From the NCBI GenBank assembly GCA_001804865.1, contig MHBK01000025.1:1-63184 (forward strand): a stretch of 63,184 nt of DNA, in the 5' to 3' direction. This document shows positions 16,077-24,523 of this stretch, piece after piece. The translations under genes were made by a program, and so were the position numbers. The notes under the pieces were generated by a model that ran no database searches, was not told where the DNA came from, and saw only the letters and a list, made by a program, of their open reading frames with translations. Source of the stretch: Lentisphaerae bacterium GWF2_57_35 (GTDB lineage: Bacteria > Verrucomicrobiota > Kiritimatiellia > CAIQIC01 > GWF2-57-35). Positions within the stretch are counted from its first letter, which is position 1. The number at the start of each line of letters is the position of its first letter.

Positions 16077-18440
16077 ATGGCCGACTCATCGTCTCGACAA
16101 CCCGTCAGCATCAAAGAACTTCGTCTGGGCTTGGTGTGCTATGGCGGCGTTTCGCTCGCCGTATATATGCATGGCATTACCAAGGAGATTCACAATCTGG
16201 TGCGCGCTTCGGCCGCGTTCGTCGACGATTCGGCGGCCAATCCATTCGAACCCACCGATACGGCCAGGGTCTATTGGGATTTTTTACAGGCCCAAGCCTT
16301 AAAAGACGGCGCCCGGACGAGAGTCGTGGTCGACGTGATTTCCGGCACTTCAGCCGGCGGCATCAACGGCGTAGTTTTAGCCAAGTGCCTGGCCCATAAT
16401 TTATCCCAGGATTCGCTCCGCGCGGTCTGGCTGGAGAAAGGAAACATCTTCAGCTTGCTGGGACATCGAATCACGCCGGTATTTTTGAAGAAAATGGGGT
16501 ATGCGATCGGAAAATCCATCACCGATTTTTTTGGAATGAACCCGCCTTTACAACCCTACAAGGATTATATGTTCGGATGGCTCTACGACGCGCTGGGAAA
16601 AATGGAGCCTTATAAAACCGGCGGAGCCTCTTTGATGCCGCCTGGTCACACGCTTGAACTATTTGTCACGGCCACGGACTTTCAGGGCTATGAGCAACGC
16701 CTCTCGTCCTCACAACACATCCAACAGGCCACCGACTGCAGTTATCGGCATGTATTCCGGTTTTCCTACAAAAGCGGAGAGAGGGATCAATTCAATCGCA
16801 GCTACGATCCCCTGCTGGGATTTGCAGCGCGCGCCACGTCCTCTTTTCCCATTGCGTTTCCGTCGATCCGCCTCGCGACCGTTTACGCCAACGAGCAAAA
16901 ACACTGGCTGCCGTTGGCCGCTGCCGAGAAAGAGTTCTTTCGTCGTTACCAACTCGCATCGCAGTCCGTTCCCAACCGCGAATATATCGATGGCGGCGTT
17001 CTCGACAATTATCCGTTCGGCCATTGCATCGACGCCATCGTGCGAAGGCCGGCTTCTCTGGAGGTAGATCGACGCTTGCTGTATATCGAGCCGCATCCCG
17101 AGTTGAGCCAGGAAACAAACGAGACCGAGCCGAATTGGCTGCAAAGGACGGCAGCCGGCATTCAAAGCAAACTGGGCTTCATCAGCTCGGTGAAAGATCG
17201 GATCGAAGACATCCGGGCGCATGAACCGATTCTCGACGAATTCATGCGCGTTCAACGGTTCAACGAACGGGTTCGACTGATCAACGAAATCGTCGACGAG
17301 AATTTCGATCGAATCCAGGAGCATGTCTTCAGAAATGCCCATGCCGCCCGAGCCCTGACGGGAGCCAATAAATACGAAGTCGAAGCCGTCCGCGATCAAA
17401 TGCACAACAACGCCATCAACGAGTTTGGACTGGCTTACAGCATCTACGCCCGCATCAAACTCACCCAAGTGATCGAGACGATCGCCAGGGTCGTTTCCAA
17501 GATCTGCGGCTATCCGCCGGACTCTCGACAGGCCTCCTTGATCGGAGATATCGTTCACGAGCAGGCGGCTCGAATCGGGCTCTTTGAAAAAGCCGTGCGC
17601 CCGACGCCGACCCAGGTCGATTTCCTGAAAACGTTCGATCTTGGCTATTCCTTACGCCGCATTCGGTTTGTCATTCAAGGCATCAATCAACTTTATGACC
17701 GAGCCGGGCAGCCCTCTTATCCTTCCCGAGAGCAAATTGACCTGCTTAAAAGCATCACGACCGAGATGGCCGACCGCTTACGTTTCATTATGGGCGGGGG
17801 CGGGCTACAGGATAAGGAGCGAGAGGAATTGCTGCTGCTTTTTGGAGAAGAGTCGCTGAAAAAATATATCGATCTCCCTAATGGCCATGTTTTGTTTCTG
17901 AAGGATCACGGCGCGGACATCGGACGCTTCATCGCCCAATTCGGCAGCTCGATCAACCGGGTTTTATCCGGTTTCGGAGAAGAATTCCTCCAACGTTGTC
18001 ATGGCGCGGTGGCTTTTTGGCATCGGGACACGATCAAGAACCTGCTGGTCCGCTATCTGGGGTTCCCCTTCTGGGATGCCTTGATTTACCCCATTCGCAT
18101 CCTGGGCGATGTCGGAGAGCTGAAGGAAATTCAAGTCCTTCGCATGAGTCCCGACGATGTGTTCAAACTCTCCCCTCGCGGAGCCAAGAACAAACTCAAA
18201 GGAATTGCGCTGGGCCACTTCAATGCCTTCGTTCGAAAAAGCTTTCGCGAAAACGATTATCTCTGGGGACGGCTGGATGCAGCAGAACGCTTGATTACGC
18301 TGCTGGCGGCCGATGCCGATGTCGATGCCTACAAACAGGCTTTCTCCTCCATAATCGAAGGCGAAGAAGCAACCTTGAAGACCATCGGCCCCTTGATCGA
18401 AAATTTGAAAAAACAGGTGAACGATTTGACGGCTCCTTGA
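16077..18440 (+). CDS. Patatin-like phospholipase, large family (DUF3376 type)
   Basis: A 787-residue protein whose N-terminal third is a patatin domain. It has a glycine-rich oxyanion loop (YGGVSLAVYMHG, 22-33), the nucleophile elbow GTSAGG with Ser92, and the catalytic Asp305 in YIDGGVLDN. Ser-Asp dyad enzymes of this type hydrolyse membrane acyl esters. The long C-terminal part, mostly helical, matches in length the patatin-related family that carries DUF3376. There is no signal peptide, so it is probably cytoplasmic and membrane-associated. It stands alone between repeat-bearing intergenic DNA. Patatins occur in some anti-phage systems, but no nucleotide cyclase or other partner is next to it. 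Confidence 0.88.
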   Translation: MADSSSRQPVSIKELRLGLVCYGGVSLAVYMHGITKEIHNLVRASAAFVDDSAANPFEPTDTARVYWDFLQAQALKDGARTRVVVDVISGTSAGGINGVVLAKCLAHNLSQDSLRAVWLEKGNIFSLLGHRITPVFLKKMGYAIGKSITDFFGMNPPLQPYKDYMFGWLYDALGKMEPYKTGGASLMPPGHTLELFVTATDFQGYEQRLSSSQHIQQATDCSYRHVFRFSYKSGERDQFNRSYDPLLGFAARATSSFPIAFPSIRLATVYANEQKHWLPLAAAEKEFFRRYQLASQSVPNREYIDGGVLDNYPFGHCIDAIVRRPASLEVDRRLLYIEPHPELSQETNETEPNWLQRTAAGIQSKLGFISSVKDRIEDIRAHEPILDEFMRVQRFNERVRLINEIVDENFDRIQEHVFRNAHAARALTGANKYEVEAVRDQMHNNAINEFGLAYSIYARIKLTQVIETIARVVSKICGYPPDSRQASLIGDIVHEQAARIGLFEKAVRPTPTQVDFLKTFDLGYSLRRIRFVIQGINQLYDRAGQPSYPSREQIDLLKSITTEMADRLRFIMGGGGLQDKEREELLLLFGEESLKKYIDLPNGHVLFLKDHGADIGRFIAQFGSSINRVLSGFGEEFLQRCHGAVAFWHRDTIKNLLVRYLGFPFWDALIYPIRILGDVGELKEIQVLRMSPDDVFKLSPRGAKNKLKGIALGHFNAFVRKSFRENDYLWGRLDAAERLITLLAADADVDAYKQAFSSIIEGEEATLKTIGPLIENLKKQVNDLTAP

Positions 18441-18600
18441 CCCTGTCCGCGGGACGCATGGCCATCTGCGGGGACCTTTCTACCCCGAAAAAAGTTTAAC
18501 CCACGGATGGCAAAGCGGTCCCACGGATAAAAGAGTATTCAGATGAGGTCTCTTTCATCGCTATCGATTTCTTTGCCTCATCCGAAAAGCTCTCAAAGAT

Positions 18601-18666
18601 TTTGGAGGGTTCCGCTCTGTCGGAACCTTTTTCTTTCGGTCGCGACGGAGCGCGACCCTCCAAAAA
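18601..18666. repeat. Dispersed repeat A, copy 1 (double hairpin)
   Basis: Two adjacent hairpins, GGTTCCGCTCTGTCGGAACC and GGTCGCGACGGAGCGCGACC, bounded by TTGGAGG and CCTCCAA. An almost identical copy sits at 52299-52366, and rearranged copies at 33321-33400 and 37537-37575. No coding potential. The stretch 18441-19039 has no gene; it holds this repeat, pieces of the MITE described next and fragments of the CCCACGGATGGCAAAGCG hairpin. Confidence 0.75.
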
Positions 18667-18672
18667 ACTTGC

Positions 18673-18948
18673 TTGTCTCTTATACACGCGGCCTCAGAAA
18701 GCCGAAGAGCCCGTCTTCGCCCGCCTGCGCATCGCTACGCGAAGCGTTGCGGGCAGGGAGAAGCCGGGCCACCTTCAGGTCCACTTCGGAGCGGCTGCAT
18801 GACCCTTAAGGCTCAGACTTGACGATCCGTGGGACCGCTTTGCCATCCGTGGGGCTCCTTCTTCTCCTGAAAGAGTTGCCCCACGGATAAGGAATGATGA
18901 CTCGTTTGGATGACGACTCTCTTGGAAAATTTTGTGTATAAGAGACAG
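18673..18948. mobile_element. Rearranged copy of the MITE with Tn5-like ends
   Basis: The right end, TGTGTATAAGAGACAG at 18933-18948 preceded by ACTCTCTTGG, matches the ends of the element at 62011-62412, and the similarity continues inward (GGAATGATGACTCG at 18890-18903). A candidate left end, TGTCTCTTATACAC at 18674-18687, has its first base changed, and no target duplication is seen. Parts of the hairpin sequence CCGTGGGACCGCTTTGCC (18826-18843) and CCACGGATGG (18501-18510) are scattered around it. Probably two insertions or a deletion-rearranged copy. Confidence 0.55.
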
Positions 18949-19039
18949 GCGACTCGCCCCGGCTCCAAAAGAACAAATACCGAGGGACTTGCGTTGGAGC
19001 GCTAATCGATCTTCTCAAAAGCCCTTCCCCCTGGAAGAA

Positions 19040-19237
19040 TCACGGCCCCGGCCATTGCAGCACGAGGGCGGTCAGGTCGAAGCGGTCGCGGAAGTTTTTA
19101 TAGATGCCGTTGTGCGGGTAGTAGAGCCAGGCGCAAAAAACCACGATGATGGCGGAGAGGATGACGTATTCCGTCATGGCCTGGCCGCGTTCATCGGCGA
19201 TAAAAGCCTTCATGCGTTTGATGAATTTCTTTTTCAT
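19040..19237 (-). CDS. flp: Flp-type pilin, second copy
   Basis: A 65-residue prepilin with a basic leader of about 18 residues, then RGQAMTEYVILSAIIVVFCAWLYY, the Flp processing site and core helix. It is the last gene of the minus-strand tadV-tadE-tadG-tadE-membrane protein operon and overlaps the preceding gene by four bases (ATGA). It differs strongly from the flp at 7.7 kb, lacking the acidic tail, so the organism may assemble two pilins. Confidence 0.85.
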   Translation of the reverse strand: MKKKFIKRMKAFIADERGQAMTEYVILSAIIVVFCAWLYYPHNGIYKNFRDRFDLTALVLQWPGP

Positions 19238-20154
19238 AAGGAACTCTGTTCCATGATGGCCGCCCGGCCCTCGTCCATCTCGGACACCACGGCCGACGAA
19301 CCGCGGCCGCTGCGCGAGGGATTGACGATCACATAAGTATAACGGCCGCCCTTCTGAAAAACAGCGAATAATCGGGCCTGCTCCTCTCGCGCGGGCGAGA
19401 GGAAAACCGGACTCCAGCGCGCCGCCTTCAACGAGTCGACTTGGCGGATATAAAACTCGGAGGGCGGCAAGGGGCTTTCGTAAATCAGCGTACGAATGCG
19501 GCTGCCGGACACCGTCTCCTCCGCCCGCATCGTCACGCCATCCTTGGGCGCCTTTTCCAAAGGCGTCAACACAAGGGCTTCCATAATATCCTGCACCGTG
19601 GGCGTGTTATAAGCGGAGATCCGGATGTGCATGGTCCAGGGGCGAAGGCCGGGCGATAGGTTCATCACCACCGTCCAGCACCCGCGGCGAAAGGCTAGAT
19701 TGGATTCCATGATGTCGTTGTAGGTCTTGAAGAATTGCTCGTCGAGCTGCGGATCGTTGCCCGCGGCCTGAAGGCCCTCGCTGAGGTTGAAGGACTCCTC
19801 CGTCACGTCGCTCCAGCCGCGGGCCGCCATCTGCCGGCCATAATAGGCCAACACATCCGCGGCGGATCCTTTGAGTTCCCCGTCTTCCGAAAGGATTTCG
19901 ATGCCGTTGATGGTCATGGCGCGTACGCCGGAGGGATGAAAACTCGGATAGAGCGGCCACAACCGGGCGGGAGGAGCCGAGGCGTAGCCTCCGACCCCGC
20001 GCGGGGCCGCGGCCACAGCCGGCGGAGGCGCTTGGAAGGAGGCCCAGGCAGACCCGGCGACGCGCGCTAAAATGAAGAATACGGCCGCCACAACCGCCGA
20101 CAAAACAAGCTGTCCGGCAAACTGGAGCAGGGGCCGCCACGCTTTCGGCGACAT
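19234..20154 (-). CDS. Membrane-anchored protein of unknown function in the pseudopilin operon
   Basis: A 306-residue protein whose ATG at 20154 overlaps the upstream stop (TGATG). One N-terminal transmembrane helix (about 10-32) and a Pro/Ala-rich linker lead to a roughly 220-residue extracytoplasmic domain without a family I recognise. The segment LKGSAADVLAYYGRQMAARGWSD resembles repeats in proteins where a lipoprotein-like domain 'ages' a pilus, but this is weak. Position between TadE and Flp suggests a minor pilus or assembly factor. Confidence 0.7.
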   Translation of the reverse strand: MSPKAWRPLLQFAGQLVLSAVVAAVFFILARVAGSAWASFQAPPPAVAAAPRGVGGYASAPPARLWPLYPSFHPSGVRAMTINGIEILSEDGELKGSAADVLAYYGRQMAARGWSDVTEESFNLSEGLQAAGNDPQLDEQFFKTYNDIMESNLAFRRGCWTVVMNLSPGLRPWTMHIRISAYNTPTVQDIMEALVLTPLEKAPKDGVTMRAEETVSGSRIRTLIYESPLPPSEFYIRQVDSLKAARWSPVFLSPAREEQARLFAVFQKGGRYTYVIVNPSRSGRGSSAVVSEMDEGRAAIMEQSSL

Positions 20155-20720
20155 CAAAACAGATTGTCGACAATCGCGTCCCATATTCCCTCCAAAGCAT
20201 CGATCCATGAGGTCCAAGCGTTATTAACTTCGTCCCACTGGCAGACCGAGCTCACGCTCAGGAACGAGTAGAGCTTCGTTTCGGGCATGTAAGGCAGCTT
20301 GGTTTTCATCAGGACAAACGGGTAAGTGGCAGCATGGGCGACGTCGTCGATTCCAAAAGTAACCTTGTAACGGAAAGGCCCTTCGCCGGCATTCGCCAAG
20401 GTATTCTGATCGCTGTCGCCGGAAAAAAGTCCGTCCAACCCGATCGCCTCGATTTCCTCCACCTTCACGAGCCCCGCCTGAAAAAAGAAACCACCTTCCA
20501 TAGCCGCCGCATCCGGCGAGCCGCCGTTGCCCCGCATCCAGGCCGCATGACGCGCCGCCATCGCCGTACGAATATAATTGGACGCCATGAAGGTCGAATA
20601 AATGGCCAGCGCCCAAACCAGCACCAGCAGCGCCGCACCCAGACAAGCCTCGACCAGCGCCTGGCCGGACTCGCCGTCGCGCCGCAGGATTTGCCGTCGT
20701 TTATGGTTTGCCGGGTTCAT
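20154..20720 (-). CDS. tadE: TadE-like pseudopilin
   Basis: A 188-residue protein with a basic leader, the processing-site-like GESGQALVEACLGAALLVLVWALAIYSTF segment and a short extracytoplasmic domain. The GQALVE motif is the TadE/TadF hallmark (cleavage and N-methylation by the Tad prepilin peptidase). It is seven bases after tadG. Confidence 0.8.
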   Translation of the reverse strand: MNPANHKRRQILRRDGESGQALVEACLGAALLVLVWALAIYSTFMASNYIRTAMAARHAAWMRGNGGSPDAAAMEGGFFFQAGLVKVEEIEAIGLDGLFSGDSDQNTLANAGEGPFRYKVTFGIDDVAHAATYPFVLMKTKLPYMPETKLYSFLSVSSVCQWDEVNNAWTSWIDALEGIWDAIVDNLF

Positions 20721-20727
20721 AGAGTCC

Positions 20728-21900
20728 TCAGTGGAAGATCAAATAAGCGGTGGTTTCCTTCGGGTCCGTGTCTGGCGGCAAGTGCACGGTAATCAGGCGC
20801 GGCGACGCATTCGCATCGCCCTTCGATATTACCGGCTCGCCTTCCACCTGGCTGCTGGCAATGCCCATGAAGGCCGGAATTTTCAAGGCGGCGGACGCAT
20901 CGCCGGTGCGGATGTCGCCCTTGTAAAGCGTCTTGCTATGCGTGTCGCGCATCTGTTGATAGGTTCGGCTTTCGGCATTGAACCAAGTCAGATCGCCCAT
21001 CCCGAGCAACTCGCCCTGTTCTTTTTTGCCGGCCAGCCACGTCATGAAACCCGGATTGCCATAGTAGTAGGAATCCTTCCAGCCCCAGTCGTCGGGCAAG
21101 TCGTATTGAAAGCATTCCGCGCAAGCCACTCGCCCCACCGTCGCCATGGGCGCCGCGATGTACTCCGGGAAATGCCACGGCGCTTCCAATTCGCCGCATT
21201 CCTTTTCCTCCACTTGCAGCGATAGCGAATCGGGGTCCAGCGGCATCGCATAGAGGGGCACCCAATCGAGGGCGCTGCCGACAGAACCCACGATCTCGCC
21301 CAAGCCGGGCACATCGATGCCTATCTGGTTCAGCAAACCGGATGCATATTGCGAAACCACTTCGGGAAAAGGATCGGCGCCGCTGCCATAGGCCGAGACA
21401 TTCGCATAGGCGAACGCCAGTACAGGAAACAGATCCTTGATCACGCTTTGCATTTTCATCAGAGCCTCGACGAAAAGTTCCTGACCGCGGTCCATGAACG
21501 GCGCCAGACAGCAAGGAATACACATGGCTTCGCCCGCGGCATACGTGAGTACAAAGGCCTTCAGGATGGCCGCGGCGGCACAAGCGCCCAGTGCGTTGGC
21601 TTCCAATATATAAACCGCAACATTCGTGTCGTAGTGCAAATTGTTCAAGTGCTGGAGCAGATTGCAACCGCGAGCCTGCCAAAGCGCGGCGGCATCGGCG
21701 GCGGAGTCCACGGCGTTTTGCGCCGTAATGCGGTTGTGAATGCCTTTCGCCGTATCGAGCGTGACCAGCCCCATGATCGCGATCAGAAATGCTATCATGC
21801 CGGCTAACAGCACGACCTGTCCGCGGTCATCCGCGCGCAGCGCGCGGGCGCGCTGAAGCGGCAAGAGCAAAATACCGAACATTTTTTTCAACCCGCTCAT
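20728..21900 (-). CDS. tadG: TadG-like pilus assembly protein
   Basis: A 390-residue protein with an N-terminal DRGQVVLLAGMIAFLIAIMGLVTLDT membrane segment followed by RITAQNAVDSAADAAAL, the pattern of the TadG N-terminal domain. The remaining extracytoplasmic part has several cysteines (CIPCC, CAEC) that could form disulphides. TadG is a minor pseudopilin-like protein required for Flp pilus formation in characterised systems. It lies between two TadE-like genes. Confidence 0.82.
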   Translation of the reverse strand: MSGLKKMFGILLLPLQRARALRADDRGQVVLLAGMIAFLIAIMGLVTLDTAKGIHNRITAQNAVDSAADAAALWQARGCNLLQHLNNLHYDTNVAVYILEANALGACAAAAILKAFVLTYAAGEAMCIPCCLAPFMDRGQELFVEALMKMQSVIKDLFPVLAFAYANVSAYGSGADPFPEVVSQYASGLLNQIGIDVPGLGEIVGSVGSALDWVPLYAMPLDPDSLSLQVEEKECGELEAPWHFPEYIAAPMATVGRVACAECFQYDLPDDWGWKDSYYYGNPGFMTWLAGKKEQGELLGMGDLTWFNAESRTYQQMRDTHSKTLYKGDIRTGDASAALKIPAFMGIASSQVEGEPVISKGDANASPRLITVHLPPDTDPKETTAYLIFH

Positions 21901-21906
21901 GTTGGC

Positions 21907-22878
21907 CTACATTCCAATGAGATCCTCATATTCTTCTTCTCGTTGTTCCCGTTCCGCTTTTTTCGCCAGATAATTGTTATGAGCCGCTTCCTCGGCGTCC
22001 TTGGCGGCATTCAACGCGGCCAGATTTGCGGGCGAAGGGTCGGCGTCATAAGCGGCCTGTGCGGCCGCGAGATTATTTTGGGCTATCACCCACTGATCAT
22101 AGGCCGCTTTCTCGGCGGCCACGGCCGCATCCAACGCCTGTTTGGCGGCCTCAATATCCTGGATATGCTGGGCCAGCGAAGGATCGGTCGCGGCATCGGA
22201 CGAGACGGTCTTGCCTTGCCGCGGCGTGCCGCTCCACGGCTCATAGCCCATCGTGCATTTGCTTTTGACGATGACGTAAGGATAAGGCGAGGCGAGATCG
22301 GCCGCAGCGGAATCGGAAGCGACGTTCATGTCCTGCAAATGGGTTTTCATGTTCCGCTCGCCGGCTACCAGGCTCCAGGCTTCGGCCAGACCGGGCAGAA
22401 AAATGGGATAGGCAAAGTCCAGCTCCACCTTGACCTGCTCCGGCGAACCGGAGCGAGATACCCTGAAATCGCCGCCGCCGGCGCTGCTGAGGCGGATGTA
22501 GTAAGCGGTCAGAAAGCCTTCTCCAATCTCCGCCGCGTTGTCCACAAAATCGGGAAACCCTCCCGACAGCAGTCCGTCCACGCCGCCGGGAAGCGCGGCC
22601 GCCTCATTGAGCATCAGCTTGGAAACCGGGGCGTACACCAGGGCGGCCGCTTTTTTGGCATACTCCTCGGCATCGCCGTCGAGACCCGCCACCCCTGACC
22701 GCACGGCATAGACGCGGGCCGCCGCATAAGCCGCATAATTGCCCAGTTGCGCCGCCTGCGCGATGAGCAGGCTTTGGATCAACGCGAACAACAGGAGCAG
22801 CAGAAATGGAATCACCAGCGCAAATTCAACCAGGGCCTGCGCGGAATCGTCACTCAGCATTTTTTTGACGTAGCGCAT
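21907..22878 (-). CDS. tadE: TadE-like pseudopilin with coiled-coil C-terminal extension
   Basis: A 323-residue protein with the TadE signature AQALVEFALVIPFLLLLLFALIQSLL at the N-terminus. After the usual extracytoplasmic domain, the last 85-90 residues form an alanine-rich heptad region (EAAKQALDAAVAAEKAAYDQ and following) ending in a highly charged AEREQREEEYEDL. This coiled-coil tail is not usual for TadE and may link the pseudopilin to another component. It starts three bases after the prepilin peptidase gene. Confidence 0.85.
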   Translation of the reverse strand: MRYVKKMLSDDSAQALVEFALVIPFLLLLLFALIQSLLIAQAAQLGNYAAYAAARVYAVRSGVAGLDGDAEEYAKKAAALVYAPVSKLMLNEAAALPGGVDGLLSGGFPDFVDNAAEIGEGFLTAYYIRLSSAGGGDFRVSRSGSPEQVKVELDFAYPIFLPGLAEAWSLVAGERNMKTHLQDMNVASDSAAADLASPYPYVIVKSKCTMGYEPWSGTPRQGKTVSSDAATDPSLAQHIQDIEAAKQALDAAVAAEKAAYDQWVIAQNNLAAAQAAYDADPSPANLAALNAAKDAEEAAHNNYLAKKAEREQREEEYEDLIGM

Positions 22879-22881
22879 GGC

Positions 22882-23406
22882 TTAATGAACTCCCATGAAA
22901 AGGGCCATAACACATCCGGCCGCGATCGCCACGCCGTAAGGAATGGTCAGGGGCTCCCGGGGCTCAGGCGCCGCCGTCTGTTCGCTCTTTCGCCGAAACA
23001 AGGAAAGAACCTGCCAGAAACGCCCCTTCCAGATCAGGAGCATAATGGCCATAAAACCGCCTACGATGGCCGTGTAAAAAACAACCGGCAGGATCAGCGG
23101 ATATCCCACTAACGCGCCGATCGCGCCCATGAGTTTAACGTCGCCCCCGCCGATGCCGCCGAACACATAAAAAATAAACAGCAACCCGAAGCCGGCCGCC
23201 AGGCCGGCGAAGCTGGCGCGCAAACTGATGCCGCCCGGCAAATAGCCAATGGCCAGTCCCGCCAGGATGCCGAGAAGGGCGATCCAATTAGGAATGCGCT
23301 TGTTCTTCAATTCCGTGTAGACCGCAATGGTAATGACCGCGGCCAGAGCGCCGAGCGAAAGCACCAGCATCCCCTGGCCATTATTGTCTGCACCGAACTC
23401 CATCAT
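22882..23406 (-). CDS. tadV: TadV/CpaA-type prepilin peptidase (A24), with Glu at first catalytic position
   Basis: About 174 residues from the ATG at 23406, which has AAGGA at proper distance; a longer frame to 23481 is less likely. Four or five membrane helices surround two motifs: YTELKNKRIPNW and FGGIGGGDVKLMGA. The second is the GxGD aspartic peptidase motif. In the first, Asp is the normal catalytic residue (D-L-x-x-x-x-I-P-N), but here it is Glu. It should process the Flp and TadE prepilins. It heads the pseudopilin operon. Confidence 0.87.
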   Translation of the reverse strand: MMEFGADNNGQGMLVLSLGALAAVITIAVYTELKNKRIPNWIALLGILAGLAIGYLPGGISLRASFAGLAAGFGLLFIFYVFGGIGGGDVKLMGAIGALVGYPLILPVVFYTAIVGGFMAIMLLIWKGRFWQVLSLFRRKSEQTAAPEPREPLTIPYGVAIAAGCVMALFMGVH

Positions 23407-23511
23407 AGTCATTCCTTGCGTGCAGTATGCCCTCGGGAAGACGTCGTTTGCAAGTTCCAACATGGTGGGCGTGGGCTGCAACTCCGCGCCACCGCCGCGG
23501 ATTGCCAGCGC

Positions 23512-23925
23512 TTATATTTGATTTGTTTTCAACCCAGCAGTTCTTGCGGCGATTATTTGGCGATGGTCCGATGACACGAACAGATCGACCTCCCAGGCCA
23601 TGGCGCATGCGATGTGGAGGGCGTCCATTGTTCGCAAGAGATTTGTTTCCAGAATCCCGATGCTCGACTGTATAACCTCCGGCGTCAGGTTAATGATGAT
23701 CGCATCCCTAACCTCCTGGGAAAGGCGTTGCTTTGCATGAGCGTAATCCTGCCGAGTCAGGCTTTTTTCGCGAAGCCGACGATTCAATGCCGAAATGATT
23801 TCCGGAACACAGATAACGCTTAAGCCCAGTTCCGTTGCTTGAGAACAGAACCGTTCAACCTCTTGACTCCCTGTTTCTTCAACAAACCGTTTGGCAAAGG
23901 CCGAAGAATCAAGGAAGAGCTTCAC
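23512..23925 (-). CDS. VapC-like PIN-domain toxin
   Basis: About 137 residues from the GTG at 23925, which follows GAGGAG with normal spacing, overlapping the antitoxin by 17 bases. The PIN fold is indicated by LFLDSSAFAKRFVEE at the start, a central Glu (VPEIISALNR) and RTMDALHIACAMAWEVDLFVSSD near the end, giving the acidic residues that bind Mg in these ribonucleases. VapC toxins cleave tRNA or rRNA. Its antitoxin is of Phd type rather than classical VapB. Confidence 0.88.
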   Translation of the reverse strand: MKLFLDSSAFAKRFVEETGSQEVERFCSQATELGLSVICVPEIISALNRRLREKSLTRQDYAHAKQRLSQEVRDAIIINLTPEVIQSSIGILETNLLRTMDALHIACAMAWEVDLFVSSDHRQIIAARTAGLKTNQI

Positions 23926-24139
23926 AATCACGCTCCTCGATGATGGCGGAGGCCAAGCCGGCGCCTTTGGTCGCCAAGCGTAATGCAGGGCGTTTCCAAG
24001 ACGGTTGCTGATCCGTGACAGGCGAAACCTCGGCAATGGGGCGGCCATGGCGAACGATAAGAAGCGTTTCGCCATGCTCAACTTCCGTCATCATGTCCGA
24101 AGCGCGATTTCTGAATTCGGTGAAACTGATGGTCTTCAC
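23909..24139 (-). CDS. Phd/YefM-type antitoxin
   Basis: A 76-residue protein beginning MKTISFTEFRNRASDMMTEVEHGETLLIVRHGRPIAEV, the N-terminal DNA-binding fold of Phd/YefM antitoxins; the remainder should wrap the PIN toxin. It overlaps the toxin gene. A palindrome 15 bases upstream of its start is the likely autoregulatory operator. Confidence 0.88.
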   Translation of the reverse strand: MKTISFTEFRNRASDMMTEVEHGETLLIVRHGRPIAEVSPVTDQQPSWKRPALRLATKGAGLASAIIEERDCEALP

Positions 24140-24153
24140 GTTGCTTCTCCAAT

Positions 24154-24171
24154 CTGTACATTACTGTACAG
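24154..24171. promoter_or_regulatory. Palindromic operator of the Phd-PIN module
   Basis: CTGTACA-TTAC-TGTACAG is a perfect 7+7 inverted repeat, 15 bases before the antitoxin ATG. Phd-family antitoxins repress their own operon by binding such sites. Confidence 0.6.
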
Positions 24172-24187
24172 TTGGATGAGCAGTTCG

Positions 24188-24286
24188 TCAAAGTCGTTTG
24201 GCAAAAGAAAATTGAAGCAAGCCGCTGTCGTCTTGTTCGAGGCTTCCGACTCTCTCGTTGTTTAAGTAAACCATCAAGGTATTCAT
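24188..24286 (-). pseudogene. HipA N-terminal remnant
   Basis: A 32-codon open frame starts with an ATGA overlap with hipB, the usual hipBA arrangement. Its product MNTLMVYLNNERVGSLEQDD... with GLLQFSF is the start of HipA kinases (VYLNxxxVGxL...GxLxFxY). It then ends, and the Phd-PIN module begins about 50 bases later. More than 90% of hipA is missing, probably removed when the neighbouring module arrived. Confidence 0.75.
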
Positions 24287-24522
24287 GAGGCCTCGCCTAG
24301 GCCGGTCTCCACGGCAGGGCTAACGATCTGGAATTTCAGCCCCAAGGCCTGGAGAACTTGAAGGGTCTTCCCGATTTGGCAGGTGGGTTTCCCCTTCTCA
24401 AGATCGATGAGGAAGCGAAGGCCTGTACCGCACGTCATCGCCAAGTCCTTTTGAGTGACGTTCAGCTGCCTGCGTCTTGCGCGTATAGCCGCACCTAATT
24501 GCTCTGGATTTTGAACATTCAT
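24283..24522 (-). CDS. hipB: HipB-like XRE antitoxin, orphaned
   Basis: A 79-residue helix-turn-helix protein (LGAAIRARRRQLNVTQKDLA, then GTGLRFLIDLEKGKPTCQIG and VLQALGLKFQIV) with the length and C-terminal strand of HipB. Its partner hipA survives only as 32 codons. A perfect palindrome abuts the start codon, so autorepression may still work. Confidence 0.85.
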   Translation of the reverse strand: MNVQNPEQLGAAIRARRRQLNVTQKDLAMTCGTGLRFLIDLEKGKPTCQIGKTLQVLQALGLKFQIVSPAVETGLGEAS

Positions 24523-24523
24523 A

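Noticed and set aside
16077..18440. Patatin gene as part of a CBASS-type defence operon
   Set aside because: No cyclase, Cap2/Cap3 or similar partner lies beside it, and its DUF3376-type length differs from short CBASS patatins.
18933..18948. TGTGTATAAGAGACAG as sequencing-adapter contamination
   Set aside because: The related copy at 62011-62412 has native sequence continuing past the adapter length, inverted ends, a target duplication and an empty site elsewhere, so the family is biological.
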